Source: Halopseudomonas sabulinigri
GTDB lineage: Bacteria > Pseudomonadota > Gammaproteobacteria > Pseudomonadales > Pseudomonadaceae
Direction: 5' to 3'
Assembly (NCBI GenBank): GCA_011053055.1
Contig: DRHT01000013.1
Span: 1-39,403 of the forward strand
Length of the DNA stretch: 39,403 bases
The notes beneath the pieces were generated by a model that was given only the letters and a program-made list of their open reading frames with translations, had not been told where the DNA came from and searched no databases. Both the position numbers and the translations under genes were made by a program. Positions 32,812 through 39,403 of this stretch are shown piece after piece; position 1 is the first letter of the stretch; the number at the start of each line of letters is the position of its first letter.

Positions 32812-33906
32812 ATGAAACTGAACAGCATTGAAGAACTGATTGAAGACATTCGCGCGGGCAAGATGGTCATTCTGATGGATGACGAAGACCGCGAAAACGA
32901 AGGCGATCTGATCATGGCCGGCGAGGCCTGCCAGGCCGAGCACATCAACTTCATGGCGCGCTTTGGTCGTGGTCTGATCTGTATGCCGATGAGCCTGGAG
33001 CGCTGCGAGCGCCTCAAGTTGCCGCTAATGGTGCAGCGTAATGGTTCGGGCTTTGGCACTAAGTTCACTGTGTCTATCGAGGCTGCCGAAGGTGTTAGCA
33101 CCGGTATCTCTGCGGCTGACCGTGCACGCACTGTACAAGCTGCAGCAGCAGCGAATGCGGTTGCCGATGACATCGTCAGCCCTGGTCACATCTTCCCGCT
33201 GATGGCACAGCCCGGCGGCGTGCTGGCGCGTGCTGGTCACACTGAAGCGTCCTGTGACTTGGCGCGCATGGGCGGTTTTGGTGAGTCGGCGGTCATCTGT
33301 GAAATCATGAACGATGACGGCAGCATGTCGCGTCGCCCGGATCTCGAGACGTTCGCGAAGCAGCATGACCTGAAAATTGGCACCATTGCGGACCTGATTC
33401 ATTACCGTCTGCTCAACGAGCGCACGGTTGAGCGCGCAGATGAAAAGCTACTGAAGAGCGAGCTGGGCGAGTTCCGGCTGGTGGCCTACCGTGATCGCAC
33501 CGACGATGTGGTGCATATGGCGCTGACTCTCGGCGACATTCAGCCAGAAGAGCCAACGTTAGTGCGCGTGCATAACGTTGATCCGTTGCGTGATCTGTTT
33601 CTGGTGCCTGAAACGGGTCGTTGGAGCCTGCAAGATGCCATGCGCCGGGTCGCCGCTGAAGGCACCGGTGTGGTGTTGCTGTTGGGTAATCAAGTCGATG
33701 CTGATTCGCTGCTCGCGCACGTCAGCAACCTCGGTGAAGGCAATGCATCGCCACGTCGCCCTTCGACCTACAATACCGTAGGTGCCGGCTCGCAGATTCT
33801 GCGCGACCTGGGTGTGCGCAAAATGCGCTTGCTGTCTGCGCCGATGAAGTTCAATGCCATATCCGGTTTCGACCTGGAAGTAGTAGAATACCTGCCCTGC
33901 GAATAA
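32812..33906 (+). CDS. ribBA: 3,4-DHBP synthase with degenerate GTP cyclohydrolase II domain
   Basis: The N-terminal domain (about 1-205) is 3,4-dihydroxy-2-butanone 4-phosphate synthase, with the acidic loop MDDEDRENEGDLIMAGE and SPGHIFPLMAQPGGVLARAG and HTEASCDLARMGG. The C-terminal domain (about 210-364) aligns with GTP cyclohydrolase II (LVRVHNVDPLRDLFLVPETG). The zinc motif SECLTGD...LRCDC is absent, so that half is probably inactive as a cyclohydrolase. The separate ribA gene further along carries the intact motif. The 364-residue length matches Pseudomonas relatives. It sits between ribE and ribH. Confidence 0.94.
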   Translation: MKLNSIEELIEDIRAGKMVILMDDEDRENEGDLIMAGEACQAEHINFMARFGRGLICMPMSLERCERLKLPLMVQRNGSGFGTKFTVSIEAAEGVSTGISAADRARTVQAAAAANAVADDIVSPGHIFPLMAQPGGVLARAGHTEASCDLARMGGFGESAVICEIMNDDGSMSRRPDLETFAKQHDLKIGTIADLIHYRLLNERTVERADEKLLKSELGEFRLVAYRDRTDDVVHMALTLGDIQPEEPTLVRVHNVDPLRDLFLVPETGRWSLQDAMRRVAAEGTGVVLLLGNQVDADSLLAHVSNLGEGNASPRRPSTYNTVGAGSQILRDLGVRKMRLLSAPMKFNAISGFDLEVVEYLPCE

Positions 33907-33967
33907 ATCCGTTGATTCACGACAATGCCCGAGCGCGTTGCCGGTTCTTTAATTGAGAGAGAGTGCT

Positions 33968-34444
33968 ATGACTGCTATCCGTACCATCGAAGGCGATTTT
34001 GTAACTGGCCAAGGCCGCTATGCACTGGTTGTTGGCCGGTTCAACAGCTTTGTCGTCGAGAGCCTGGTAGAGGGCGCTGTAGACTCGCTCAAGCGTCACG
34101 GCGTGAAAGAGTCTGACATCACCATCGTTCGCGTGCCGGGCGCTTTTGAAATTCCGCTGATGGTCAAGAAAGTGGCTGACCTGAAGCAGTACGACGCCAT
34201 CATCACCCTCGGCGCCGTCATCCGTGGCGGTACACCGCACTTCGAATACGTCGCAGGCGAATGCGTTAAAGGTGTGGGCTCGGTTTCGCTGGAGTACGGT
34301 ATTCCCGTCGCTTTCGGCGTGTTGACCGTCGACAGCATTGAGCAGGCCATCGAACGCTCCGGCACCAAAGCGGGCAACAAGGGCGCTGAAGCGGCTATGT
34401 CGGCCTATGAAATGGTCAGCGTGATCAAGCAGCTGGAGGCCTAA
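33968..34444 (+). CDS. ribH: 6,7-dimethyl-8-ribityllumazine synthase
   Basis: Lumazine synthase joins the RibBA product to the pyrimidine made by RibD. The 158-residue protein starts at ATG 33968 after a GAGAGAGAG ribosome site; a TTG in frame at 33953 lies within that site and is rejected. Family motifs are [60 protein letters not shown] (catalytic His) and [19 protein letters not shown]. Its stop directly abuts the nusB GTG, so translation is likely coupled. Confidence 0.97.
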   Translation: MTAIRTIEGDFVTGQGRYALVVGRFNSFVVESLVEGAVDSLKRHGVKESDITIVRVPGAFEIPLMVKKVADLKQYDAIITLGAVIRGGTPHFEYVAGECVKGVGSVSLEYGIPVAFGVLTVDSIEQAIERSGTKAGNKGAEAAMSAYEMVSVIKQLEA

Positions 34445-34918
34445 GTGGACAACCCCGAGCAGCAAGCAGTACCCGCTCGCCCCAAGGCATCTGCCCGTCG
34501 TAAGGCCCGCAGCCTGGCGTTGCAAGCGCTATATTCCTGGCACATGGCTGGCCAGGCGTTGAGCGATATCGAAGCGCAGTTTCGTACCGATAACGATTTC
34601 AGTAAGGTCGATAGTGCCTACTTTCACGAGCTGTTGACGGGCGTGCCGCGCAACCTGGATGAACTGGATAATCAGCTAGGTGCGGTGCTGGATCGTGATA
34701 TCAAAGAGTTAGACCCGGTAGAGCTGACCGTGCTGCGTATTGGCGTTTACGAGTTGCTCAAGCGTATCGACGTGCCTTACCGCGTAGTGATCAATGAAGC
34801 TATTGAGATGGCTAAGTCGTTTGGTGCCACTGACGGCCACAAGTACGTCAACGGCATTCTCGATAAGTTGGCTCCGCGTTTGCGCAAGGCCGAGGTTAGT
34901 GCCGCGCGTAACAGGTAA
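34445..34918 (+). CDS. nusB: Transcription antitermination factor NusB
   Basis: NusB, with S10 (NusE), binds boxA RNA in rRNA leaders to prevent premature termination. The 157-residue product starts at a GTG immediately after ribH. After a basic N-terminus ([20 protein letters not shown]) it shows [40 protein letters not shown] and [18 protein letters not shown], all typical. The ribH-nusB-thiL order is standard in gammaproteobacteria. Confidence 0.97.
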   Translation: MDNPEQQAVPARPKASARRKARSLALQALYSWHMAGQALSDIEAQFRTDNDFSKVDSAYFHELLTGVPRNLDELDNQLGAVLDRDIKELDPVELTVLRIGVYELLKRIDVPYRVVINEAIEMAKSFGATDGHKYVNGILDKLAPRLRKAEVSAARNR

Positions 34919-34951
34919 AGTAGTACTGCTCAGCGGTCGAGGAGGGCGAGC

Positions 34952-35947
34952 ATGGCCATGGATGAGTTCGCACTGATTGGCCGCTATTTTCGTACTGCGC
35001 AGCTGGAGCGCGCGGCCGATGCCTCGGCCGTTGTGCTCGGCATTGGTGATGATGCGGCGCTGCTGCAAATGGCTGCCGACCAACAGTTGGTGATTTCCAC
35101 CGATTCGCTGCTGGCGGGCATCCACTTCCCAGAACGTTACCCCCCCGCTGAGCTAGGTTACCGAGCATTGGCGGTCGCTGTTAGCGACTTGGCTGCCATG
35201 GCGGCAACCCCTCTTGCCTTCACGCTTGCCTTGAGTCTGCCCGCAGTCGATGAACCTTGGTTGCAGGCGTTTTCTCGCGGCCTGGCAACCGCCGCACATG
35301 ACTTTGCGATCAACCTGATTGGCGGCGATACCACGCGCGGCCCACTCAATATTGGCGTGACTGTGCTGGGGCAAGTACCGAACGGCCAGGCCCTGGCGCG
35401 CGCTGGTGCGCGAGTAGGTGACTTGCTCTGCATTGGTGGCCCACTGGGTGACGGCGCAGCGGGCTTGGCGGTGGTGCAGGGTAAAAACGTACCAACGGGC
35501 TTGCCGATGGCAAAGCAGGATTATCTACAGCAACGCTTCTGGCGCCCACAGCCGCAGCTGGCGCTTGGCTTACAGCTGCGCGGTGTCGCCAGCGCCGGGC
35601 TGGATGTGTCTGATGGGCTGCTGGCTGACGCTGAGCATATTGCCAGCGCCAGTGGCGTGGCCCTGCATATCGACGCTGTTCGGCTGCCAGGCAGCGAGGC
35701 CTTGGCAGCTTGGCCAGAGCTGCAGCAGCTGGACTGGATGCTGCGCGGGGGCGATGACTATGTGTTGCTTTTTACGCTGCCCGCGTTGGCGAAACCGCGC
35801 ATTGCGCACTGGCGGGCAGCAGGCCATGCAATCAGCGTGATCGGTAGTGTGCACGCCGGCAGCGGCGTGTTGCTGGATGTCGGCAAGGGCTACGCGCCGC
35901 TCACTGGAGCGCGTGGCTATCAACATTTCAGGAGTTTGGATGACTGA
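34952..35947 (+). CDS. thiL: Thiamine-monophosphate kinase
   Basis: ThiL phosphorylates thiamine monophosphate to the active diphosphate. The 331-residue protein has the ATP/Mg-binding motifs of the family: VVLGIGDDAALLQ, VISTDSLLAGIHFP, VSDLAAMAATPLAFTLALSL, LIGGDTTRGPLNIGVTVLGQ, GLDVSDGLLADAEHIA and LRGGDDYVLLFT. GAGGAGGG is five bases before ATG 34952; ATG 34958 is an alternative. Its stop overlaps the pgpA start by 8 bases. Confidence 0.96.
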   Translation: MAMDEFALIGRYFRTAQLERAADASAVVLGIGDDAALLQMAADQQLVISTDSLLAGIHFPERYPPAELGYRALAVAVSDLAAMAATPLAFTLALSLPAVDEPWLQAFSRGLATAAHDFAINLIGGDTTRGPLNIGVTVLGQVPNGQALARAGARVGDLLCIGGPLGDGAAGLAVVQGKNVPTGLPMAKQDYLQQRFWRPQPQLALGLQLRGVASAGLDVSDGLLADAEHIASASGVALHIDAVRLPGSEALAAWPELQQLDWMLRGGDDYVLLFTLPALAKPRIAHWRAAGHAISVIGSVHAGSGVLLDVGKGYAPLTGARGYQHFRSLDD

Positions 35948-36434
35948 TTCGCAGGAACGCACCCCCGCCTCGGTATGGCGCAACCCCATTCATTTTTTAG
36001 CCTTTGGTTTCGGTAGCGGAGCACTGCCCAAGGCGCCCGGTACTTGGGGCACCTTGGCCGCGCTGCCGTTTGTGCTGATCTGGCAGCAGCTGCCTTTTGG
36101 CGGCTATGCGTTGTTGTTGGTGTTGAGCACGTTGTTGGGTATCTGGTTATGCCACCGCACCGCTGCTGATCTGGGCGTACACGATCATGGCGGTATCGTC
36201 TGGGATGAGTTTGTTGGTGTGTGGATCGCGCTGTGGTTGGCGCCGGTCGGATGGCTCTGGTTACTTGCTGGCTTCCTGTTGTTCCGCCTGTTTGATATCT
36301 GGAAACCTTGGCCGATAGGCTGGATCGATCATCATGTGGGCGGCGGCCTTGGCATCATGCTGGATGACATCATCGCGGGCTTTATGGCCTTGGCTGTGCT
36401 GTTGCTTGGCGAATACCTATTGGCTATGGTCTAG
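35940..36434 (+). CDS. pgpA: Phosphatidylglycerophosphatase A
   Basis: PgpA removes the phosphate from phosphatidylglycerophosphate in the inner membrane to give phosphatidylglycerol. The 164-residue protein starts at ATG 35940 behind AGGAG; upstream in-frame codons lie inside thiL. Family signatures are FGSGALPKAPGTWGTLAALP, DHGGIVWDEFVGVWIALW, FRLFDIWKPWPIGWIDHHVG and GGLGIMLDDIIAG, with several hydrophobic spans. It is the last gene of the nrdR-to-pgpA run. Confidence 0.95.
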   Translation: MTDSQERTPASVWRNPIHFLAFGFGSGALPKAPGTWGTLAALPFVLIWQQLPFGGYALLLVLSTLLGIWLCHRTAADLGVHDHGGIVWDEFVGVWIALWLAPVGWLWLLAGFLLFRLFDIWKPWPIGWIDHHVGGGLGIMLDDIIAGFMALAVLLLGEYLLAMV

Positions 36435-36478
36435 CTGGCCTATAGCATCATCTCCCGCACGCAGATAAGGATAACCGC

Positions 36479-37156
36479 ATGCACCGCGCAGCCATCAGCC
36501 TCATCAGTACCGGCGCTCGCCGACTTTCAATCGCCCTGTTGTTGGCGGGCATGGCAACGGTTGTCTGGGCTGATCCCGTGGTGCGTGTGGTGGGTTTGTT
36601 TGCGAATGCGGCGGTAGTCAATATCGACGGCCAACGGCATATGCTGCGCGCCGGCAAGCCCGGGCCGCAGGGCGTCACACTGATCTCTGCCGACAGCAAG
36701 AGCGCCACTATCAGTATCAACGGCCAGCGTCGTCAATTTGGTCTGCAGCGTGAGTACACGCAAGGTTTTGCAGAGCGAGAAACACAGCAGGTGAGTATTG
36801 GGCGGGGCGACGGCGGGCACTTCATCACGCATGGCTCAATCAACGGCCAAAATGTGCAGTTTATGGTCGATACTGGCGCCACTAGCGTCGCGATGAATGC
36901 GTTTCAGGCGCGTCGGCTGGGTATCGACTTCCTGGTTACGGGTATCGAAGTACGTGCCAACACGGCCAGTGCTAACGTTAAGGCGTACCGAGTGCGGCTG
37001 GATCGGGTCAAGGTCGGGGATATCGAACTCAATGGTGTTGATGGCCTGGTATTGGAAGGAGGTTTCCCGACCGACGTACTGCTCGGCATGAGTTGGCTCA
37101 GCCGCGTGCGCATGGAAGATCAGGGCAGCACCCTGGTGCTGGAGCGCAAGTATTAA
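36479..37156 (+). CDS. Retropepsin-like aspartic protease (TIGR02281 type)
   Basis: This is a clan AA single-domain aspartic protease, probably periplasmic and active as a dimer. The 225-residue precursor has an N-terminal signal peptide (to about residue 31). A small beta domain with VVRVVGLFANAAVVNIDG follows. The protease domain runs from about 104: GHFITHGSINGQNVQFMVDT, with catalytic Asp131 in VDTGATSVAMN, and VLLGMSWLSRVRM near the end. Substrates in Gram-negative bacteria are unknown. It starts 44 bases after pgpA and may be co-transcribed with it; ribA lies 164 bases further on. Confidence 0.88.
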   Translation: MHRAAISLISTGARRLSIALLLAGMATVVWADPVVRVVGLFANAAVVNIDGQRHMLRAGKPGPQGVTLISADSKSATISINGQRRQFGLQREYTQGFAERETQQVSIGRGDGGHFITHGSINGQNVQFMVDTGATSVAMNAFQARRLGIDFLVTGIEVRANTASANVKAYRVRLDRVKVGDIELNGVDGLVLEGGFPTDVLLGMSWLSRVRMEDQGSTLVLERKY

Positions 37157-37260
37157 GGCCTTTTGCTGCGCAATCACGGGCGAGCTGGCTCTGGTCTTAC
37201 TCGGTGCTACCGCTTTAGCTTCATTCATCGGGCTGATTCGCGTGTCTTGAAGATCGCTCG

Positions 37261-37315
37261 AGGGGCGTTCTCCTGCTAATATAGCCGCCCCTTTATGCAG
37301 CAGCTGTACAGGAGA
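37261..37315 (+). promoter_or_regulatory. Candidate promoter or structured leader of ribA
   Basis: A perfect AGGGGCG (37261-37267) / CGCCCCT (37286-37292) stem encloses an 18-base loop. Within the loop, TCTCCTG (37269-37275) is exactly complementary to CAGGAGA (37309-37315), the ribA ribosome site, so a pseudoknot hiding the site is possible. The same loop also contains TGC-TAATAT (37274-37282), an extended -10-like promoter. The two readings compete, since a start there would leave the stem out of the RNA. Confidence 0.35.
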
Positions 37316-37320
37316 CCGGT

Positions 37321-37944
37321 GTGACAGTCACCTTCATTGCGTCATCTCAGCTACCCACTCAGTGGGGCACATTCACCATGCACGGTTTTCTCGAAGAGGG
37401 CACCGGCAAGGAGCATGTCGTCCTGACTATGGGTAACGTCGCAGATGGCGAGCCAGTGCTGGGCCGTCTGCACTCCGAATGCCTGACCGGCGATGCGCTT
37501 TTCAGCCTGCGTTGCGATTGTGGCTTCCAGCTCGAAGCCGCGCTTGCGGCGATCGCCAAAGAAGGTCGCGGCGCGCTTTTATACCTGCGTCAGGAAGGTC
37601 GCGGTATCGGGTTGATGAACAAAATCCGCGCTTACCATCTGCAGGACGGTGGCGCTGATACCGTTGAAGCCAACGAGCTGTTGGGCTTTGGTGCAGACCA
37701 GCGCGATTACGGCATCTGCAAACCGATGCTCGCACACCTGGGGATCACCAGCCTCAAGCTGCTCACCAACAACCCGCGCAAGGTTAAAGCCATACAGAGC
37801 TTTGGTGTTGAGATAGCTCAGCGTTTGCCGCTTCAGTTCGGTAAGAACCCGCACAACAGCAAGTACCTGGCGACCAAGGCCGGTAAGTTGGGTCACTTGC
37901 TGGGCCAGTTACATCAGGCCGAAGCGGAGCCGGGCGATGTTTGA
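37321..37944 (+). CDS. ribA: GTP cyclohydrolase II
   Basis: RibA opens the GTP ring in the first step of riboflavin synthesis. The 207-residue protein begins at GTG 37321 (AGGAG six bases upstream). Zinc ligands Cys54, Cys65 and Cys67 are in place ([17 protein letters not shown]), as are [20 protein letters not shown] and [16 protein letters not shown]. It supplies the activity that the degenerate half of RibBA lacks. It overlaps the next gene by 8 bases. No classic FMN riboswitch is seen upstream. Confidence 0.96.
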   Translation: MTVTFIASSQLPTQWGTFTMHGFLEEGTGKEHVVLTMGNVADGEPVLGRLHSECLTGDALFSLRCDCGFQLEAALAAIAKEGRGALLYLRQEGRGIGLMNKIRAYHLQDGGADTVEANELLGFGADQRDYGICKPMLAHLGITSLKLLTNNPRKVKAIQSFGVEIAQRLPLQFGKNPHNSKYLATKAGKLGHLLGQLHQAEAEPGDV

Positions 37945-38362
37945 TGCCAAGCCGCAATGGCGCACATTGCGTACCGTTTGGCGTATGCAGACGGCCAGTG
38001 CACTGCTGATTCCGGTTATCGTCGTGTGGTTGATGGGCGATTGGAACGGCGTATTTGAAGCCGCCGCCATTCCCTTGTTTACCGTCGCTATGGCCAGCTT
38101 GTTCGTTACTCTTTGGCGTTTCCGTCGCTACAAGCGCGCGCTGATTCAGGCCGAAGGCTTGGGCAATGACGACGGCGCGCAGGCGGCCTGGTCGGTTTTA
38201 CACCGTGAGCAGATGTTTGGCCTGCTCGCCGCCGAGCTGCCGGGTTTCATCGGTGTGTTTCACTTTTTCTGCACCGGTGAGTGGATCCCATTGCTGTTAC
38301 TGGTGATTGTTAGTCTGGGTGCCATGTTGCTCTATCGGCCGCCGGCGGCCTGGGTTCAGTAA
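37937..38362 (+). CDS. Small inner-membrane protein of unknown function
   Basis: I do not recognise this 141-residue protein. It has about four hydrophobic segments, near residues 20-35, 42-62, 92-110 and 115-133. The basic cytoplasmic-looking loop [15 protein letters not shown] lies between the second and third. Its ATG overlaps ribA by 8 bases, and its stop directly abuts the BtuF-like gene, so it is co-translated with both. Codon use looks like that of its neighbours. No function is proposed. Confidence 0.72.
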   Translation: MFDAKPQWRTLRTVWRMQTASALLIPVIVVWLMGDWNGVFEAAAIPLFTVAMASLFVTLWRFRRYKRALIQAEGLGNDDGAQAAWSVLHREQMFGLLAAELPGFIGVFHFFCTGEWIPLLLLVIVSLGAMLLYRPPAAWVQ

Positions 38363-39196
38363 ATGCGTTTCGGGCTGAGCACCGGTTTTTTTGCCTCGCT
38401 GCTCGCCTGTGTACTCAGTTTTCCTATTCAGGCTGCGTCGCAGCGTATCGTTAGTCTCGCGCCTTTTCTTACCGATATGGTGCTGTTACTGGATGCTGGC
38501 GATCAATTGGTCGGCGTGCTGGATGACGGCCAACTGAAACCTGAGCTGGCTCAGGTGCCGCGCATTGGCGCCTACCAAACGTTGTCAGCGGAAAGCATAG
38601 TCGCACAGCGCCCTGATCTGGTTCTCGCCTGGACCTCTGGCAACCCGCCAGAACTACTGCAGCGGCTACGCAGTTGGGGCATTCAGGTTGCTGAATTCGA
38701 CCCACAAAGCCTCGCCGATATTGCCACCGCCACTGAAACCATGGGTGGGCTGCTAGATAAGCCTGACCGCGCTACTCAAATACTCTCCGCTTATCAGCAG
38801 CAGCTGCTGGCGCTTGAACCACCTGTGGGACAAGCGGTGCAACGGGTATTTATCCAGCTGTGGGACAACCCCATGTATACCGTTGCCGGTGGCCAATTGG
38901 TGTCAGATGCGCTGCAGCATTGCGGCGCGCAAAATGTGTTTGCCGAGCTCCCGGGGCTGGCGCCGCAGGTCGGACGGGAAGGCGTGCTGGCAGCCAATCC
39001 GGATGTGATTATCGCGCTGGCCGATCAAACTGTTTCTGCGCAGCCATGGCTGGACGACTGGCGGCGCTTTCCGGAGCTCAAGGCCGTGGCGACCAACCGG
39101 TTATACACATTGGCGAGTGATCAACTGGTGCGCCCTACGCCGGAGGTGGTACAAGGCGTAGCAGCGCTCTGCGCATTGGTTACTCCACAGCACTGA
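38363..39196 (+). CDS. btuF: Cobalamin-binding periplasmic protein (BtuF-like)
   Basis: The 277-residue precursor has a signal peptide (to about residue 25, ending QAA) and the two-lobed helical-backbone fold of class III substrate-binding proteins. Family segments are QRIVSLAPFLTDMVLLLDAG, QVPRIGAYQTLSAESIVAQR, PDLVLAWTSGNPPELL and MYTVAGGQLVSDALQHCGAQ. BtuF delivers vitamin B12 to the BtuCD ABC importer; no BtuC or BtuD gene is in the window. Related proteins bind heme or iron chelates, so the ligand is tentative. It starts directly after the stop of the membrane-protein gene. Confidence 0.8.
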   Translation: MRFGLSTGFFASLLACVLSFPIQAASQRIVSLAPFLTDMVLLLDAGDQLVGVLDDGQLKPELAQVPRIGAYQTLSAESIVAQRPDLVLAWTSGNPPELLQRLRSWGIQVAEFDPQSLADIATATETMGGLLDKPDRATQILSAYQQQLLALEPPVGQAVQRVFIQLWDNPMYTVAGGQLVSDALQHCGAQNVFAELPGLAPQVGREGVLAANPDVIIALADQTVSAQPWLDDWRRFPELKAVATNRLYTLASDQLVRPTPEVVQGVAALCALVTPQH

Positions 39197-39217
39197 ATTT
39201 GCGAGTGGTTAGCGCGT

Positions 39218-39345
39218 AAGTTGGCAACAAGTTGCACAACGCCTCGCGGCTTTGCCCTCCCCAAGCCCCCTCAACCCCTTGCCGCTTCTAGGCTGCAGCC
39301 AAGTGCGCAACAACTTGCACAGCAGTGCGCAGCTTCTTGCGCAAC
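39218..39345. repeat. Three imperfect copies of a 23-base dyad repeat
   Basis: Copies at 39218-39240, 39301-39323 and 39323-39345 share the pattern AGT-GCGCA...CTTGC-CA-C; copies 1 and 2 share GCAACAASTTGCACARC. Each contains an internal dyad of TGCGCA/TTGCAC arms. They lie in the 207 bases after btuF that run to the window edge; no gene was found there. They may be iterated regulator sites for a gene beyond the edge or an intergenic repeat family. Confidence 0.55.
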
Positions 39346-39403
39346 TTTGCGTGAACTCCGTCACAAACGGCTTCTGGCGTGGTTTAGTGCTGCTGTTAAT
39401 CGA

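Noticed and set aside
37157..37320. An FMN riboswitch before ribA, or elsewhere in the rib genes
   Set aside because: The conserved AGGG...GGTGAAATTCCC and ACCGGCGGT-type blocks are absent, and the gaps inside the rib run are too short to hold the element.
39220..39238. A sigma-54 promoter (TGGCAACAAGTTGCA)
   Set aside because: The distance between the GG and GC elements is one base shorter than required, and the same bases belong to the repeated dyad motif.

Overview
The window is chromosomal DNA from a gammaproteobacterium of the Pseudomonadaceae. The evidence is the near-identical ribosomal, UvrA and SecY protein sequences and a gene order I recall from Pseudomonas: rplQ-katA-...-uvrA-MFS-ssb on the left, and a zinc ABC cassette, thioredoxin/TPR, nrdR-ribD-ribE-ribBA-ribH-nusB-thiL-pgpA and ribA on the right. 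The moderate base composition and the presence of an NhaD antiporter would fit a marine or halotolerant lineage such as Halopseudomonas, but that is an inference. No phage, IS element, CRISPR array, tRNA or rRNA was recognised. No gap between genes exceeds about 210 bases.

Layout. 1-6541: the end of the spc operon (rplF, cut by the window edge, through rpmJ) and the whole alpha operon (rpsM-rpsK-rpsD-rpoA-rplQ). A hairpin-rich junction separates them and looks like an attenuator plus an S4 autoregulatory leader. 6576-13184: catalase, then uvrA convergent with it across a perfect bidirectional terminator, then a divergent YajR-type MFS transporter and ssb. 13270-15675: a histidine phosphatase with an altered active site, a degenerate RmlD-like reductase, and an OmpW porin with an ANR/FNR-like site upstream. 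15779-20583: a tightly overlapping six-gene TonB2-type energy-transduction operon (DUF3450, TtpC-like ExbB, ExbB, ExbD, TonB, TPR). 20599-23808: a minus-strand, Zur-type zinc-uptake cassette (DUF3299, FtsX-type permease, ATPase, His-rich DUF2796) behind a good Zur box. 23907-29153: CnoX/YbbN, a protein-lysine methyltransferase-like enzyme, and a LysR regulator divergent from a two-gene unit of a nitronate monooxygenase-like flavoprotein and an acyl-CoA synthetase. 29179-36434: one long co-directional run combining ribonucleotide-reductase control (nrdR), riboflavin synthesis (ribD, ribE, ribBA, ribH), nusB, thiL and pgpA, with an NhaD-type Na+/H+ antiporter lodged between ribD and ribE. 36479-39196: a periplasmic retropepsin-like protease, stand-alone ribA, a small membrane protein and a BtuF-like cobalamin-binding protein. 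39218-39345 holds three imperfect copies of a 23-base dyad repeat.

How it fits together. RibD, RibBA (DHBP synthase domain), RibH and RibE, plus separate RibA, make a complete riboflavin pathway. The GTP cyclohydrolase half of RibBA has lost its zinc cysteines, which explains the separate RibA. The TonB2 operon and the zinc cassette are convergent neighbours, and both serve envelope transport of scarce nutrients. Most of the window is core genome. The parts most worth checking are the Zur-controlled cassette, the NhaD insertion, the LysR/flavoprotein/acyl-CoA ligase unit, the possible RNA structure in front of ribA, and the iterated repeat at the right edge.
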